Below, piece after piece: positions 44,677 to 53,896 of a DNA stretch of 64,000 nucleotides. The translations under genes were made by a program, and so were the position numbers. How positions within the stretch are numbered: position 1 is the stretch's first letter; every line of letters starts with the position of its first letter. A model generated the notes under the pieces. It had not been told where the DNA came from, ran no database searches, and saw only the letters and a list, made by a program, of their open reading frames with translations. Source of the DNA: Thioclava sp. GXIMD4216 (lineage in GTDB: Bacteria; Pseudomonadota; Alphaproteobacteria; Rhodobacterales; Rhodobacteraceae); NCBI RefSeq assembly GCF_037949285.1, contig NZ_CP149926.1:124001-188000 (forward strand), read 5' to 3'.

Positions 44677-45381
44677 ATGACCCGCACTGACCAGAGTGAA
44701 GCTGCCCTAACCTGGCGCGATGAGGCAATTCCCGTGTCCTCGCGCTTCGACGACCCCTATTTCTCGCTCGGGAACGGGCTGGAGGAAACCCGCCATGTGT
44801 TTCTGCGCGGCAATGATCTGCCCGCGCGGGCGCGGGACGGCTTTGTGATTGCCGAGCTGGGCTTCGGCACGGGGCTGAACCTGCTGGCCACCGCACTGGC
44901 CTGTCCGGATGTTGCCCTGCACTATACCAGCTTCGAAGCCTTTCCGATGTCGGCTCAGGAAATGGCCCGCGCGCTGGAGGGCTTTCCCGAAGCGCGTGCC
45001 ATTGCCGACCCGCTGATCGCGGCATGGGGGCAGGGTCTGGACCGTTTCACGCTCGGGCGTATCGAGGTGCAGGTGATCATGGAAGATGCGCGTCTGGCCC
45101 TGCCACAATGGAAAGGTCGGGCCGATGCGTGGTATCTTGACGGCTTCTCCCCCGCCAAGAACCCCGAGCTTTGGGGGCCGGAGCTGATGGCCGAGGTGGG
45201 CCGCCACACGGCGCCGCAGGGCAGCTTTGCCACCTATACCGCCGCAGGCTTCGTGCGCCGCGCGCTACAGGATGCGGGCTTCGAGGTCGAGCGTGTTTCG
45301 GGCTTCGGACATAAACGTCATATGAGTCGCGGGCGGTTTGCCCCCAGCAGGACCCACCATAATGGCCCTTCAGACGAATAA
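44677..45381 (+). CDS. mnmD: tRNA 5-methylaminomethyl-2-thiouridine methyltransferase (MnmD)
   Basis: AdoMet-dependent methyltransferase of 234 residues that completes mnm5s2U34 in tRNA. The MnmC(m) fingerprint is clear: IPVSSRFDDPYFSLGNGLEE at the start with HVFLRGNDLP, motif I IAELGFGTGLNLLATA (about residue 60), YLDGFSPAKNPELWGPELM and the C-terminal GFGHKRHMSRG. It is a stand-alone MnmD rather than the fused MnmC. The ATG at 44677 overlaps no upstream gene. The stop overlaps the DMT transporter start by 20 bases. Confidence 0.93.
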   Translation: MTRTDQSEAALTWRDEAIPVSSRFDDPYFSLGNGLEETRHVFLRGNDLPARARDGFVIAELGFGTGLNLLATALACPDVALHYTSFEAFPMSAQEMARALEGFPEARAIADPLIAAWGQGLDRFTLGRIEVQVIMEDARLALPQWKGRADAWYLDGFSPAKNPELWGPELMAEVGRHTAPQGSFATYTAAGFVRRALQDAGFEVERVSGFGHKRHMSRGRFAPSRTHHNGPSDE

Positions 45382-46267
45382 TAAACTCGGGGCGATCCTG
45401 ATCATCATCGTCACCATCGTGTTTGCCGCACAGGACGCGATTTCGCGCCATCTGGCAGAAACCTATAACACCTATATGGTCGTCATGATCCGGTTCTGGT
45501 TCTTTGCGGCCTTTTCCTTCTGGCTGGTCGGGCGGCAGAAAGGCGGGCTGGCACGGGCCGTGCGCGCCCATCACCCGTGGATGCAGGCGACCCGCGCCAT
45601 TCTCCTGGTGCTCGAGATCTATGTGATGATCGCCGCTTTCGTACTGCTGGGTCTGATCGAGACACATGCCGTCTTCATCTGCTATCCGCTGCTTGTGGCC
45701 GCGCTGTCCGGCCCTGTTCTGGGCGAGAAGGTCGGCTGGCGACGCTGGGTCGCGATCGGGATCGGCTTCATCGGGGTGCTGATCATCCTCAAGCCCTCGG
45801 GCGGGGTGTTCTCGCCTCTTGCGGCCATTCCCTTCCTCTGCGCCGTCATGTTTGCCGTCTACGGGCTGCTGACACGCAAGGTCGCGGATAAGGACAGCTC
45901 CAACACCTCGATTTTCTGGACGGGAATTGGCGGCGCGATCGTGTCGACCGTGGTCGGCGTCTGGTTCTGGGAACCGATGAGCGGGACAGACTGGATCTGG
46001 ATGTCGATCCTCTGCGTCACCGCCGTGGTCGGCCACGGGCTGATGATCCGCGCCTATGAAATCGCGGAGGCCTCTGCCATCCAGCCCTTCAGCTATCTGC
46101 AGCTTGTCTGGGGGGCGATGATCGGCATGACGGTCTTTGGCGATGTGCTGCGTACCAATGTCGCCATCGGAGCCTGTTTCGTGGTGCTGGCGGGGCTGTT
46201 CACCCTTTGGCGTCAGGCGCAGAACAACATCGACCCCGTGCCGCCCGGACCGGCGGTCAAGCCCTGA
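45362..46267 (+). CDS. DMT-superfamily transporter (EamA domains)
   Basis: Inner-membrane drug/metabolite transporter of 301 residues with ten predicted helices in two EamA repeats (first half LGAILIIIVTIVFAAQDAIS to VAIGIGFIGVLIILK; second half beginning PLAAIPFLCAVMFAVYGLLT). No substrate motif can be read. It begins 20 bases inside the mnmD end (ATG at 45362), suggesting coupling. Its stop directly precedes the end of the converging slt gene. Confidence 0.9.
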   Translation: MALQTNNKLGAILIIIVTIVFAAQDAISRHLAETYNTYMVVMIRFWFFAAFSFWLVGRQKGGLARAVRAHHPWMQATRAILLVLEIYVMIAAFVLLGLIETHAVFICYPLLVAALSGPVLGEKVGWRRWVAIGIGFIGVLIILKPSGGVFSPLAAIPFLCAVMFAVYGLLTRKVADKDSSNTSIFWTGIGGAIVSTVVGVWFWEPMSGTDWIWMSILCVTAVVGHGLMIRAYEIAEASAIQPFSYLQLVWGAMIGMTVFGDVLRTNVAIGACFVVLAGLFTLWRQAQNNIDPVPPGPAVKP

Positions 46268-48232
46268 TCAGGGCCCGTTCCCGCGCAGTTCCTCGCTGAA
46301 GGGCACAGCCGGCTCGCCAAGCCTTGCGCGATAGATCGGCAGGCTTTCGGCGACGCGCATGACATAATTTCGCGTCTCGTCAAAGGGGATCATCTCGACC
46401 CAGTCCACCACATCGGCCCCGGGGGCACGCGGGTCGCCCATATCCTTGATCCACTGGCGCGACCGCCCCGGCCCCGCATTATACCCCGCCGCCACCAGAA
46501 GCGGCGAATTGCCGAATTCGTCGCGCAACTGCTTGAGATATTCCGAACCGAGCCGGATGTTATAGGTGGGATCGGTGGTCAGTGCCGCAGGCGTATACTC
46601 GACGCCCAGTCTGGCGGCCATCATCTTGGCCGTGCCCGGCATCAACTGCATCAGCCCGCGCGCCCCGACATAGGAGATGACCGTATGGTCGAACTCGCTT
46701 TCGCGTCGGGCAATCGAGAGCGCCAGTTCCTCCGGCACCGCCAGATCATGGGTTTTAAGCTCGGGGAAGGGGAAATAGCCCGCCACGAGAATCTCGCCAT
46801 TCAGCGCCGCCCGCTTGGAAAGCTGCAAGGCCAGATGCGGATCGCGCCATTCCAGCGCCAGATCGACCAGCCCCGCGATGCGGCTGTCGGGCAGGCTTTC
46901 CTCGTAATGCAGCACGAAACGTTCGGCGAGCGCCGCATCGCCTGCCGCATGCAACAACAGCGCCGCCTGAAACACCGAACTGTCCGTATAGCCGCCTGCC
47001 CGCCAGTCGGGCAGCGCCTCGGGCTGGATCAGCGAGGCGTCAAGCGCCTTGCCCACCTTTTCCGCCGAAAGCAGCCCGTAATAGGCGGTCTGGTAGCGCG
47101 CGCCCGCCTGATAGGCCTGATCTGCCGCCTCCTTGCGGCCCATCGCCTCAAGCGCCCGCCCACGCCAGTAATCGGCCCGCGATTGCGAGATCGGGCTGCC
47201 GACATTGACCGAAAGCGCCTCGAAATGACGCAGCGCGGTAGGCGCATCCCCAAGCTTGAGCGCCGCATAGCCCGCCAGCCATTCCAGCTCGGCATAATCG
47301 GACCCGCCGGGCGGCAGGTGATGGTTGGCCGCCTCGCGATAGGCGCGCCGGTAATCGCCGCGCCGCATGTCCCAACGCGCCATGCGGCGGCGCACATCCG
47401 CCCAAAGCGCGGGATCGCCCAGCTTCTTGGCCGAGCCCGACCAGTCGAGGATCAGATCCGCCGCGCCGTCCTCGTAGCTTTCGCGCCAGCGCCAGACCGC
47501 ACGGTCACGGGCCAGACCGTAGGAACCGCGCATATATTCCGGCACCGCCTCGACCAGCGCATCGACACCGGCCTTGCGCCCCTGCAAGGCGATCCGCGCC
47601 GCCGCCACCGCGCGGGTGCCCGGCGTGACCAGATCCAGCATCCTTCTGGCCTGCGCCAGATCGCCACGATCCAGCATGGACTGCATACGCCCGCCATTGG
47701 CGGGGCTGATCAGAACACCGTAGCGGTCCTGAAAGGCCTGCTGCTCCTCGGGGCTGAGATCCAGATGCCGCCATGCCCGATCCGCCTCGGTCGCGGCGGC
47801 ATGGGATTGCCCCTTGGCCTGATAGGCGGCGATCAGGGCCAGGGCCCCTTCGCCGGTCAGGGGTTTATCCTTGGCGAAATAGGCGATCACCTGTTCGGGG
47901 CTGGCCGCGTCCAGCTTGTCCTCCCCCTTGCGGCGCAGCAGGGGCAGTCCCGGCCAGTTATGCCGCCGTGCCGAGAAATCGGCGTAATCGCGAAAGCTGC
48001 CCTCGCCAGCGCGCAGACGCTCCCATTCGATGATATCGAATGCAACAGCGCCAGCGGAACGGGCGGCCTCTTCGGCCCCCGGCCAGTCCTGCTGATCGGC
48101 CAGTGCCAAGGCCTGCGCCAGAGCCTGCTCGGGGCTTGGCCTGACCACTTGCGTGGCCTCTTCGGCCCGCAAACCGGCGCCACAGCCCAGAACCACGACA
48201 GTCAGCCCGGCGAAAAGGGTCTTTCGATGCAT
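46268..48232 (-). CDS. slt: soluble lytic murein transglycosylase
   Basis: Periplasmic peptidoglycan lyase of 654 residues that cleaves the MurNAc-GlcNAc bond to form anhydro-muropeptides. A signal peptide (TLFAGLTVVVLGCGAGLRA) is followed by a long superhelical repeat region (about residues 30-470). The C-terminal lysozyme-like domain has the catalytic glutamate in SIARRESEFDH (about 515), GARGLMQLMPGTA and YNIRLGSEYLKQL with the later AGYNAGPGRSRQW. Length and plan match E. coli Slt70. It is divergent from dapA, another cell-wall precursor gene. Confidence 0.94.
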   Translation of the reverse strand: MHRKTLFAGLTVVVLGCGAGLRAEEATQVVRPSPEQALAQALALADQQDWPGAEEAARSAGAVAFDIIEWERLRAGEGSFRDYADFSARRHNWPGLPLLRRKGEDKLDAASPEQVIAYFAKDKPLTGEGALALIAAYQAKGQSHAAATEADRAWRHLDLSPEEQQAFQDRYGVLISPANGGRMQSMLDRGDLAQARRMLDLVTPGTRAVAAARIALQGRKAGVDALVEAVPEYMRGSYGLARDRAVWRWRESYEDGAADLILDWSGSAKKLGDPALWADVRRRMARWDMRRGDYRRAYREAANHHLPPGGSDYAELEWLAGYAALKLGDAPTALRHFEALSVNVGSPISQSRADYWRGRALEAMGRKEAADQAYQAGARYQTAYYGLLSAEKVGKALDASLIQPEALPDWRAGGYTDSSVFQAALLLHAAGDAALAERFVLHYEESLPDSRIAGLVDLALEWRDPHLALQLSKRAALNGEILVAGYFPFPELKTHDLAVPEELALSIARRESEFDHTVISYVGARGLMQLMPGTAKMMAARLGVEYTPAALTTDPTYNIRLGSEYLKQLRDEFGNSPLLVAAGYNAGPGRSRQWIKDMGDPRAPGADVVDWVEMIPFDETRNYVMRVAESLPIYRARLGEPAVPFSEELRGNGP

Positions 48233-48379
48233 GAGATCCTCTTTGATTGGCCCCTGTGTGCCATAGTGACGCCGGAGTGCAATTCACAAGTTGGCAAGAG
48301 CGCCAAGCTCGCATAATGTCCGCCCGATTTTAACCCGACGAATCCATGTCGGATACCCAACACTGCAAAGGAGCGTGTC

Positions 48380-49252
48380 ATGTTCAAAGGGTCCTACCCC
48401 GCCCTCATCACGCCGTTCAAGGACGGCGAGCTGGATCTGGACGCGCTCAAGAAGATCGTCGACTGGCATGCCGATCAGGGCAGCCACGGTCTGGTCCCTG
48501 TGGGCACCACCGGCGAATCCCCCACGCTGAGCCATAGCGAGCATAACACCGTTGTGGCCGAAGTGGTCAAAGCCGCCGCCGGACGGATGAAAATCATCGC
48601 CGGTGCAGGCTCGAACTACACCCGCGAGGGGATCGAGCTGATCCAGCACGCGCAGGCCGCCGGTGCCGATGGCGCGCTTGTGGTGACGCCCTATTACAAC
48701 AAGCCCACGCAGGCCGGTATGATCGCGCATTTCACCGCGATGCATGATGCCTCGGATCTGCCGATCATCATCTATAACATTCCGGGCCGTTCGGTTGTGG
48801 ATATGACGCCCGAAACGATGGGCGAACTGGCCAAACTGCCGCGCATCGTCGGTGTGAAAGACGCCACCGGCGATCTGGCCCGCGTGGCCAAACAGCGTAT
48901 GAGCTGCGGCAAGGACTTCATCCAGCTTTCGGGCGAGGATGCCACCGCATTGGGCTTCAACGCGATGGGCGGCGTCGGCTGTATCTCGGTCACGGCCAAT
49001 GTTGCGCCGAAGCTCTGCGCCGAATTCCAGAACGCCACACTGGCAGGCGACTGGGCCCGCGCGCTGGACATCTCGGACAAGCTGATGCCGCTGCATGTGG
49101 CCATCTTCCTCGAACCCGGCGTCTGCGGTGCGAAATATGCGATGTCGCGCCTTGGCCTGTGCTCGGACGAGGTGCGCCTGCCGCTGGTCGGGCTAAGCGA
49201 TAGCGTGAAGGCGCGCATTGATGCCGCGCTGGAATTTGCAGGGCTGATCTAG
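48380..49252 (+). CDS. dapA: 4-hydroxy-tetrahydrodipicolinate synthase
   Basis: TIM-barrel lyase/synthase of 290 residues that condenses pyruvate and aspartate semialdehyde in lysine and peptidoglycan precursor synthesis. Characteristic blocks are [27 protein letters not shown] (about residue 44), [13 protein letters not shown] (about 103), [14 protein letters not shown] (about 132) and the Schiff-base lysine in VGVKDATGD (about 161). Length normal. AAGGAG is nine bases upstream of ATG. A rho-independent terminator follows at 49413. Confidence 0.97.
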   Translation: MFKGSYPALITPFKDGELDLDALKKIVDWHADQGSHGLVPVGTTGESPTLSHSEHNTVVAEVVKAAAGRMKIIAGAGSNYTREGIELIQHAQAAGADGALVVTPYYNKPTQAGMIAHFTAMHDASDLPIIIYNIPGRSVVDMTPETMGELAKLPRIVGVKDATGDLARVAKQRMSCGKDFIQLSGEDATALGFNAMGGVGCISVTANVAPKLCAEFQNATLAGDWARALDISDKLMPLHVAIFLEPGVCGAKYAMSRLGLCSDEVRLPLVGLSDSVKARIDAALEFAGLI

Positions 49253-49412
49253 GCCCAGAGCCCCTGCGGGCCTCCCCTGAGCGGCCCGACCTTTCACGGG
49301 GCAAGCCGCCCAAGGACGGCCCCCTCAAAGATAGCCAGATCGGGGGGCCTGTCAGGGGATGACGCAATGCCCGCGCGCCTGTGCCGCGGCCACGCCGGAA
49401 ATGCAAAAGACG

Positions 49413-49438
49413 AAAGGCGCCCGCTCGGGCGCCTTTTT
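49413..49438. terminator. bidirectional terminator after dapA
   Basis: AAAGGCGCC-N-GGCGCCTTT with a short loop followed by TTTTT on the + strand. It sits between convergent dapA and the sulfotransferase gene, so it probably serves both. The 160 bases between dapA and the hairpin show nothing else. Confidence 0.85.
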
Positions 49439-49457
49439 GGTTGCCTATGACGCAGGA

Positions 49458-50888
49458 TCAGGACGCTTTCTCCCACTGCCGAGGACGATCGGCATCGCGT
49501 TCTTCCCATGCGGCGATCCAGTCACGCCCCAAAGCCTCGATCAAAGGCTGAAGCTGTGCCTCGTAGCGCCGCCAATAGCCGACCCCCTCACGGTTGATCT
49601 TGCGCCGGACCCGCACATCCGAGGCCGTGCGGACCGCCCCCTGCGCCGCTTTCGGCTCCAGACAGGCCGGCTGCATGGCCAAGCCCAGATGATCCAGCAA
49701 GCGCGGAATTTCCTGCGCAGGCTGCTCGACCAGCGCCCGCAGGGACTGCATCCGGAACGCCGGCCCCAGCTTTTGCGCATAATCACGCATCGACCGGTCG
49801 GTGGCCCTGACCATATGCGCGATCCATTCCAGCTTTTCGCTAAACCCGTGCCCGTCCGCAAAATCCGTCATGAACAGCGACAGCCCCACATCCAGCGGGT
49901 GCCGGTTCACACAAATGAAGCGCGCCTCCGGCAGCATCGCGCGCAGCACGGCAGCATGGCTGAGATCCAGCGGCATTTTCGAGAGAATATAGGGCGTCGT
50001 CTGGCCCCGCGCGGCAATCCGGCGGCGATAGATCTGGCCCAGCTTGTGGATCAGTGGCCGACCGGGCTGGCTGAACCAGCGCCAATAATCCAGCGGTGCC
50101 GTGCCCGCGCCGATTTCGGCATGCATCAGCTCGATCATCGACAGGCGGAAATCACAGGCCTCGCCAAGGGTCGACACCTTGTCATGACGGATCAGGATCT
50201 GTTCGGTCAGGGTGGTGCCCGACCGCGGCAAACCACCGATAAACACCATCCGCGGCTCCCCCGCCATACCGACCCGTTCCGGCAGGCTGCGCAAATCGGG
50301 ACACTGCGCGAGCTGATCGTGCAGGCGTCGCTCGATCAGGTGCGGATCATAGCCGCGCGCCTTCAGGTCATTGCCACGCTGGAAATGGGCGAAGGCCGCC
50401 GCGTACTCTCCGGCGGCATCCTCGATCGCGCCCAAGGCGAATTCGGACATCACCTTCTGGCCAAGGCTTGTGGCCTCATCCCGACTGGCCTGCGCCAGCC
50501 TACGCCATTCCGGCCCCGTCGCGGAAAACCGCCGCAAGCGGTTGCGCCCCGAAAGAAGTTGCACGTCATCCGGACGGAACGACAGCGCACGATCATAGGC
50601 GGCGACCGCCCCCTCGACATCGCCAAAGGCGGTCAGGATCGCGGCATGCATCCCCCATAGCACCGAAACCTCGGGCCACAGAGTCACCGCTTCTTCCGAA
50701 AGTTTACGGGCTTCGCCGTCCTGACCAAGCGCCCAAGAACTGCGGATCGCCTGCATCATCAGGTGTGAACTCGGTCCATTCTGTGACCAGAGTGTCTCTA
50801 TTCGCTTCAATGCGGCACGATGATCGCCATCAAGAACCGCAAGTGCAAGGGAGACATCCTCATCATGATCGAGATCGGTTATGTCCAT
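49458..50888 (-). CDS. TPR-containing sulfotransferase
   Basis: A protein of about 476 residues with an N-terminal helical TPR-like part (residues about 10-190, with repeating AALKRIETLWSQ..., GAVAAYDRALSFRPD). A C-terminal PAPS-dependent sulfotransferase domain has the 5'-phosphosulfate loop GLPRSGTTLTEQIL (about 220), a 3'-phosphate loop region around ICVNRHPLDVG (about 330) and a C-terminal arginine-rich helix. Similar TPR-sulfotransferases act on peptides or unknown small acceptors. The ATG at 50888 is preferred; the frame is open to 50942. It lies immediately downstream of mnhG, though a link to the antiporter is unproven. Confidence 0.88.
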   Translation of the reverse strand: MDITDLDHDEDVSLALAVLDGDHRAALKRIETLWSQNGPSSHLMMQAIRSSWALGQDGEARKLSEEAVTLWPEVSVLWGMHAAILTAFGDVEGAVAAYDRALSFRPDDVQLLSGRNRLRRFSATGPEWRRLAQASRDEATSLGQKVMSEFALGAIEDAAGEYAAAFAHFQRGNDLKARGYDPHLIERRLHDQLAQCPDLRSLPERVGMAGEPRMVFIGGLPRSGTTLTEQILIRHDKVSTLGEACDFRLSMIELMHAEIGAGTAPLDYWRWFSQPGRPLIHKLGQIYRRRIAARGQTTPYILSKMPLDLSHAAVLRAMLPEARFICVNRHPLDVGLSLFMTDFADGHGFSEKLEWIAHMVRATDRSMRDYAQKLGPAFRMQSLRALVEQPAQEIPRLLDHLGLAMQPACLEPKAAQGAVRTASDVRVRRKINREGVGYWRRYEAQLQPLIEALGRDWIAAWEERDADRPRQWEKAS

Positions 50889-50964
50889 TTCAGTATCCAA
50901 CGAGTGGCACACCCCCTCAGGGTTGTACCTCCCATAGACCATACCGATCTTTATTTAATATGAA

Positions 50965-51468
50965 TCACGACCGCTGATCGGCATCGGCGGCTTCCACCGT
51001 GCCATGACCGTCAACCTCGCCTTCGTAATCATCCTCGTCTGCCGCTTTGCGGCGGGCTTTTTCCTCGCGGGCTTTCTGGATCTCCACCGCCTCTTCCAAC
51101 TGATGTGCCGCCGTATCGGAAAGGGGCGTGTAAACGGCCCAGTCACCATCGGCGGGCGGCGGCAGGGTCTCGCGCGGGATATTGCGCAGAAGGATCGTCT
51201 TGGACAGGAAATGCGCGGTGATCGGCGCCGTCATGAACAGGAACAGCGTGATCATCAGCTCGTGCAGCGACAGATCCCCCTTCTTGACCGCGAACCAGAT
51301 CATCGAGGCGATCAGACAGGCCCCAACCCCCAGCGTCGTGGTCTTGGTCGGCGCATGCAGGCGGGTCATGGAATCGGGCAGCTTGACCAACCCGAACGAC
51401 CCCACCAGCCCGAAGAAGCCACCGATCACCAGAAGCGCCGAAATGAGAATTTCCCAGAACAGTTCCAT
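50965..51468 (-). CDS. mnhG: Na+/H+ antiporter subunit G (MnhG/PhaG)
   Basis: Membrane subunit of 167 residues of the Mrp cation/proton antiporter, longer than usual because of a charged tail. Three helices span about residues 5-90, including the LGVKLPDSMTRLHA-like FGLVKLPDSMTRLHAPTKTT that marks MrpG, followed by an acidic C-terminal extension (EAVEIQKAREEKARRKAADE) and more. Starts nine bases after mnhF. Last gene of the operon before a sulfotransferase. Confidence 0.93.
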   Translation of the reverse strand: MELFWEILISALLVIGGFFGLVGSFGLVKLPDSMTRLHAPTKTTTLGVGACLIASMIWFAVKKGDLSLHELMITLFLFMTAPITAHFLSKTILLRNIPRETLPPPADGDWAVYTPLSDTAAHQLEEAVEIQKAREEKARRKAADEDDYEGEVDGHGTVEAADADQRS

Positions 51469-51476
51469 CTCTTACC

Positions 51477-51746
51477 TCACTCGATCAGATCGCCACGCAG
51501 AAGGAATTTGGCATAGGCCACCGTCGAGACGAAGCCCACCATCGCATAAAGGATCGAGGCCTCGAAAAAGATCGCCGTGCCTTCCCAGATACCGAAACAC
51601 ACGAACAGCCCGATGGCATTCACCGCCATCGTGTCCAGCGCCAGAATCCGGTCGGTGACGCCCGGCGATTTCACCACCCTGTAGAGGTTGAACAGAAGCG
51701 CCAGCGCATAGCAGCCGATGGCAAACATCAAAGCATAGGTGATCAT
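51477..51746 (-). CDS. mnhF: Na+/H+ antiporter subunit F (MnhF/PhaF)
   Basis: Small membrane subunit of 89 residues with three helices, typical of MrpF: first helix FAIGCYALALLFNLYRVV, the conserved VTDRILALDTMAVNAIG loop (about residue 30) and a last helix ending YAKFLLRGDLIE. ATG overlaps the stop of mnhE (ATGA), coupling translation. In the complex it helps form the membrane core; MrpF has been linked to bile-acid efflux in Bacillus. Confidence 0.94.
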   Translation of the reverse strand: MITYALMFAIGCYALALLFNLYRVVKSPGVTDRILALDTMAVNAIGLFVCFGIWEGTAIFFEASILYAMVGFVSTVAYAKFLLRGDLIE

Positions 51747-52234
51747 TCGAAGATCTCCTTCAGACGGGCCTCATAGCGGGATTTCATGCCGTCGCGCGCG
51801 CCCTCGGGGTCGGTCTCGTGCAGGCAGTGGACCAGAAGCGAATGCCCGTCCGCCGAGAGTTCTGCCGCCACCGTTCCGGGCGTCATGGTGATCGTGCCGG
51901 CAAAGACGGTGATCGCCTCGGGGGTATGCAGATCGAGCGGAATGGAAATCCATACGGGCTGCAATTTCGCATTCGGCGTGAACAGCACGATCTTCGCCAC
52001 CACGACATTCGACACCAGAATATCCCACAGCACGATCAGCGCATATTCGACCATCTTGGGAATATTGCGCACCATCGGCCGGTCCGGCCAGTAGGGGGCG
52101 GTGATCCACGGGATCACGATCCCGAGGATCAGCCCGAAGACCAGCGAGTTGAGCGTATAGGCATTGGCCAGCAGCAGCCACACCACCGTCAGAAGCACGG
52201 TCAGATGCGGATGCGGAAGGATGCGTCTAATCAT
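51743..52234 (-). CDS. mnhE: Na+/H+ antiporter subunit E (MnhE/PhaE)
   Basis: Membrane subunit of 163 residues of the Mrp complex. Two N-terminal helices (TVLLTVVWLLLANAYTLNSL; VFGLILGIVIPWI) are followed by the family-specific cytoplasmic part WDILVSNVVVAKIVLFTP and a beta-rich end with the MTPGT motif (AGTITMTPGTVAAELS). It starts 13 bases after mnhD and overlaps mnhF by four bases. Confidence 0.94.
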   Translation of the reverse strand: MIRRILPHPHLTVLLTVVWLLLANAYTLNSLVFGLILGIVIPWITAPYWPDRPMVRNIPKMVEYALIVLWDILVSNVVVAKIVLFTPNAKLQPVWISIPLDLHTPEAITVFAGTITMTPGTVAAELSADGHSLLVHCLHETDPEGARDGMKSRYEARLKEIFE

Positions 52235-52247
52235 ATCCTGCCCTCCC

Positions 52248-53891
52248 TCAATGCCCGTCGATCACGGTGTGATCTTCTTCATGGGCGCTGTCTTGCACGT
52301 CATGGTCCTCTCCGTGCGGATGGGCTCCGGCTTCGGCGGCGGCCTGCGCGCGGGCGGCAGAGCCCTCCATCACCGCCGAGATATAGCCCTGACTGTCATA
52401 AAGCTGTGCCGAGATCCCCTGCACATAGGTGCTGGCAGGCCCTGCGAAGACGGTCCATGCCACAAGCCCCGCCAGCAGGCCGCCTGCGGCAGTAATGGCC
52501 AACGCGGGCGAGCTGCTATCTGTCACACCAAGCGGCGGCGGGGTCTCGTCTTGTTCGTCCTCTGTCACGGCATAGGCCTTCCAGAAGACCGTTGTCCCCG
52601 CCCGCGCAAAGCCCACGATGGCAATCAGTGACGTGCCAAGGATAACGGCCCAGATCCACCACTGGCCATAGGTTGCGTGCAAGATCATCAGCTTGCCAAG
52701 AAAGCCCGAAAGCGGCGGCATACCGGCCATGCCGATGGCCGCCATGAAGAACATCCCCGCCAGAAGCCCGTTCTGCGCAATCAGTGGCTGGGCTGTCAGA
52801 GCCAAGCCGATGCGACGGCGCTCTTTGACAAGATCGGCCACAAGGAACAGCGCGGCGGCCACCATCGTCGAATGCACCATATAGTAAAGGCCTGCCGCCG
52901 TCGCATCCTGATGGAATTGCGAGAAGGCCATCAACATGGTCCCGACCGAGCCGATCACCGAAAAGGCCACGACCCGTCCCAGATCACGCGCGCCCAGAAT
53001 ACCGACCATCCCGACAATCAGTGTCAGCGCCGCTGCGGGCAGAAGCACATCATGCGCCAGTGACCCCACCGCGCTTTGCGGCGTGAACACCAGCGTATAG
53101 ATACGGATGATGGAATAGACCCCCACCTTGGTCATGATGGCAAACAGTGCCGCCACCGGCCCCGGCGCGTTGCTATAGGTGCCCGGCAGCCAGAACTGGA
53201 ATGGCACGATCGCGCCTTTCACAGCGAAGACAAGGATCATCAGCGCCGCACCGACCCGCAGAAGGGCCGCGTCGCTTTCGGGCATCTCGGCCACTTTCTG
53301 TGCCAGATCGGCCATGTTCAGCGTGCCGGTCGTGGCATAGATCGTGCCAAGCGCAAACAGGAACAGGGTCGAACCGGCAAGGTTATAGACCACATATTGC
53401 ACGCCCGCCTTCAGACGGTTGCGCCCGCCCGCATGGATCATCAGGCCATAGGAGGCAATCAGCAGCACCTCGAAGAAGACGAAGAGGTTGAACGCATCGC
53501 CCGTCAGGAAGGCCCCGTTAAGCCCCATCATCTGGAATTGCAGCAGCGAATGGAAGTGCCAGCCACGCTTGTCCCAGCCCGAGCCGATCGCATAAAGCGC
53601 GATCGCCAGACCCAGCACCGAGGTCAGCACCAGCATCAGCGCCGAAAGCTGGTCCAGCACCAGGACGATGCCGAAAGGCGCTTCCCAGTCGCCCAGCCGG
53701 TAGACTTCCGGCACCCCGCTGGAGGCCCGCACCGCCAGTGTCACCGAAATGGCCACCAGCAGCAGCATTCCCACCACCGAGAAGACGCGCTGCGCCGTGC
53801 GGTCGAAGCGCATCCACAGAACGATCAGCGGCGCCAGAAAGGCCGGCAACACCACGGGCGCGATAACGAGATGATCAAAGAAGCCCAACAT
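52248..53891 (-). CDS. mnhD: Na+/H+ antiporter subunit D (MnhD/PhaD)
   Basis: Membrane subunit of 547 residues homologous to complex I NuoM/L proton channels. About 14 helices with MrpD/NuoM features: TGDAFNLFVFFEVLLIASYG (conserved Glu in a helix), MILVFAVKGAIVPFQFWLP with the antiporter lysine (about residue 230) and MPPLSGFLGKLMI. The C-terminal tail is acidic and histidine-rich (HPHGEDHDVQDSAHEEDHTV), unusual and possibly pH- or metal-responsive. Begins five bases after mnhC. Confidence 0.95.
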   Translation of the reverse strand: MLGFFDHLVIAPVVLPAFLAPLIVLWMRFDRTAQRVFSVVGMLLLVAISVTLAVRASSGVPEVYRLGDWEAPFGIVLVLDQLSALMLVLTSVLGLAIALYAIGSGWDKRGWHFHSLLQFQMMGLNGAFLTGDAFNLFVFFEVLLIASYGLMIHAGGRNRLKAGVQYVVYNLAGSTLFLFALGTIYATTGTLNMADLAQKVAEMPESDAALLRVGAALMILVFAVKGAIVPFQFWLPGTYSNAPGPVAALFAIMTKVGVYSIIRIYTLVFTPQSAVGSLAHDVLLPAAALTLIVGMVGILGARDLGRVVAFSVIGSVGTMLMAFSQFHQDATAAGLYYMVHSTMVAAALFLVADLVKERRRIGLALTAQPLIAQNGLLAGMFFMAAIGMAGMPPLSGFLGKLMILHATYGQWWIWAVILGTSLIAIVGFARAGTTVFWKAYAVTEDEQDETPPPLGVTDSSSPALAITAAGGLLAGLVAWTVFAGPASTYVQGISAQLYDSQGYISAVMEGSAARAQAAAEAGAHPHGEDHDVQDSAHEEDHTVIDGH

Positions 53892-53896
53892 CTGTC

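Noticed and set aside
46685..48316. 543-codon open frame antisense to slt
   Set aside because: Arg/His/Gln-rich shadow; slt has catalytic Glu and normal length.
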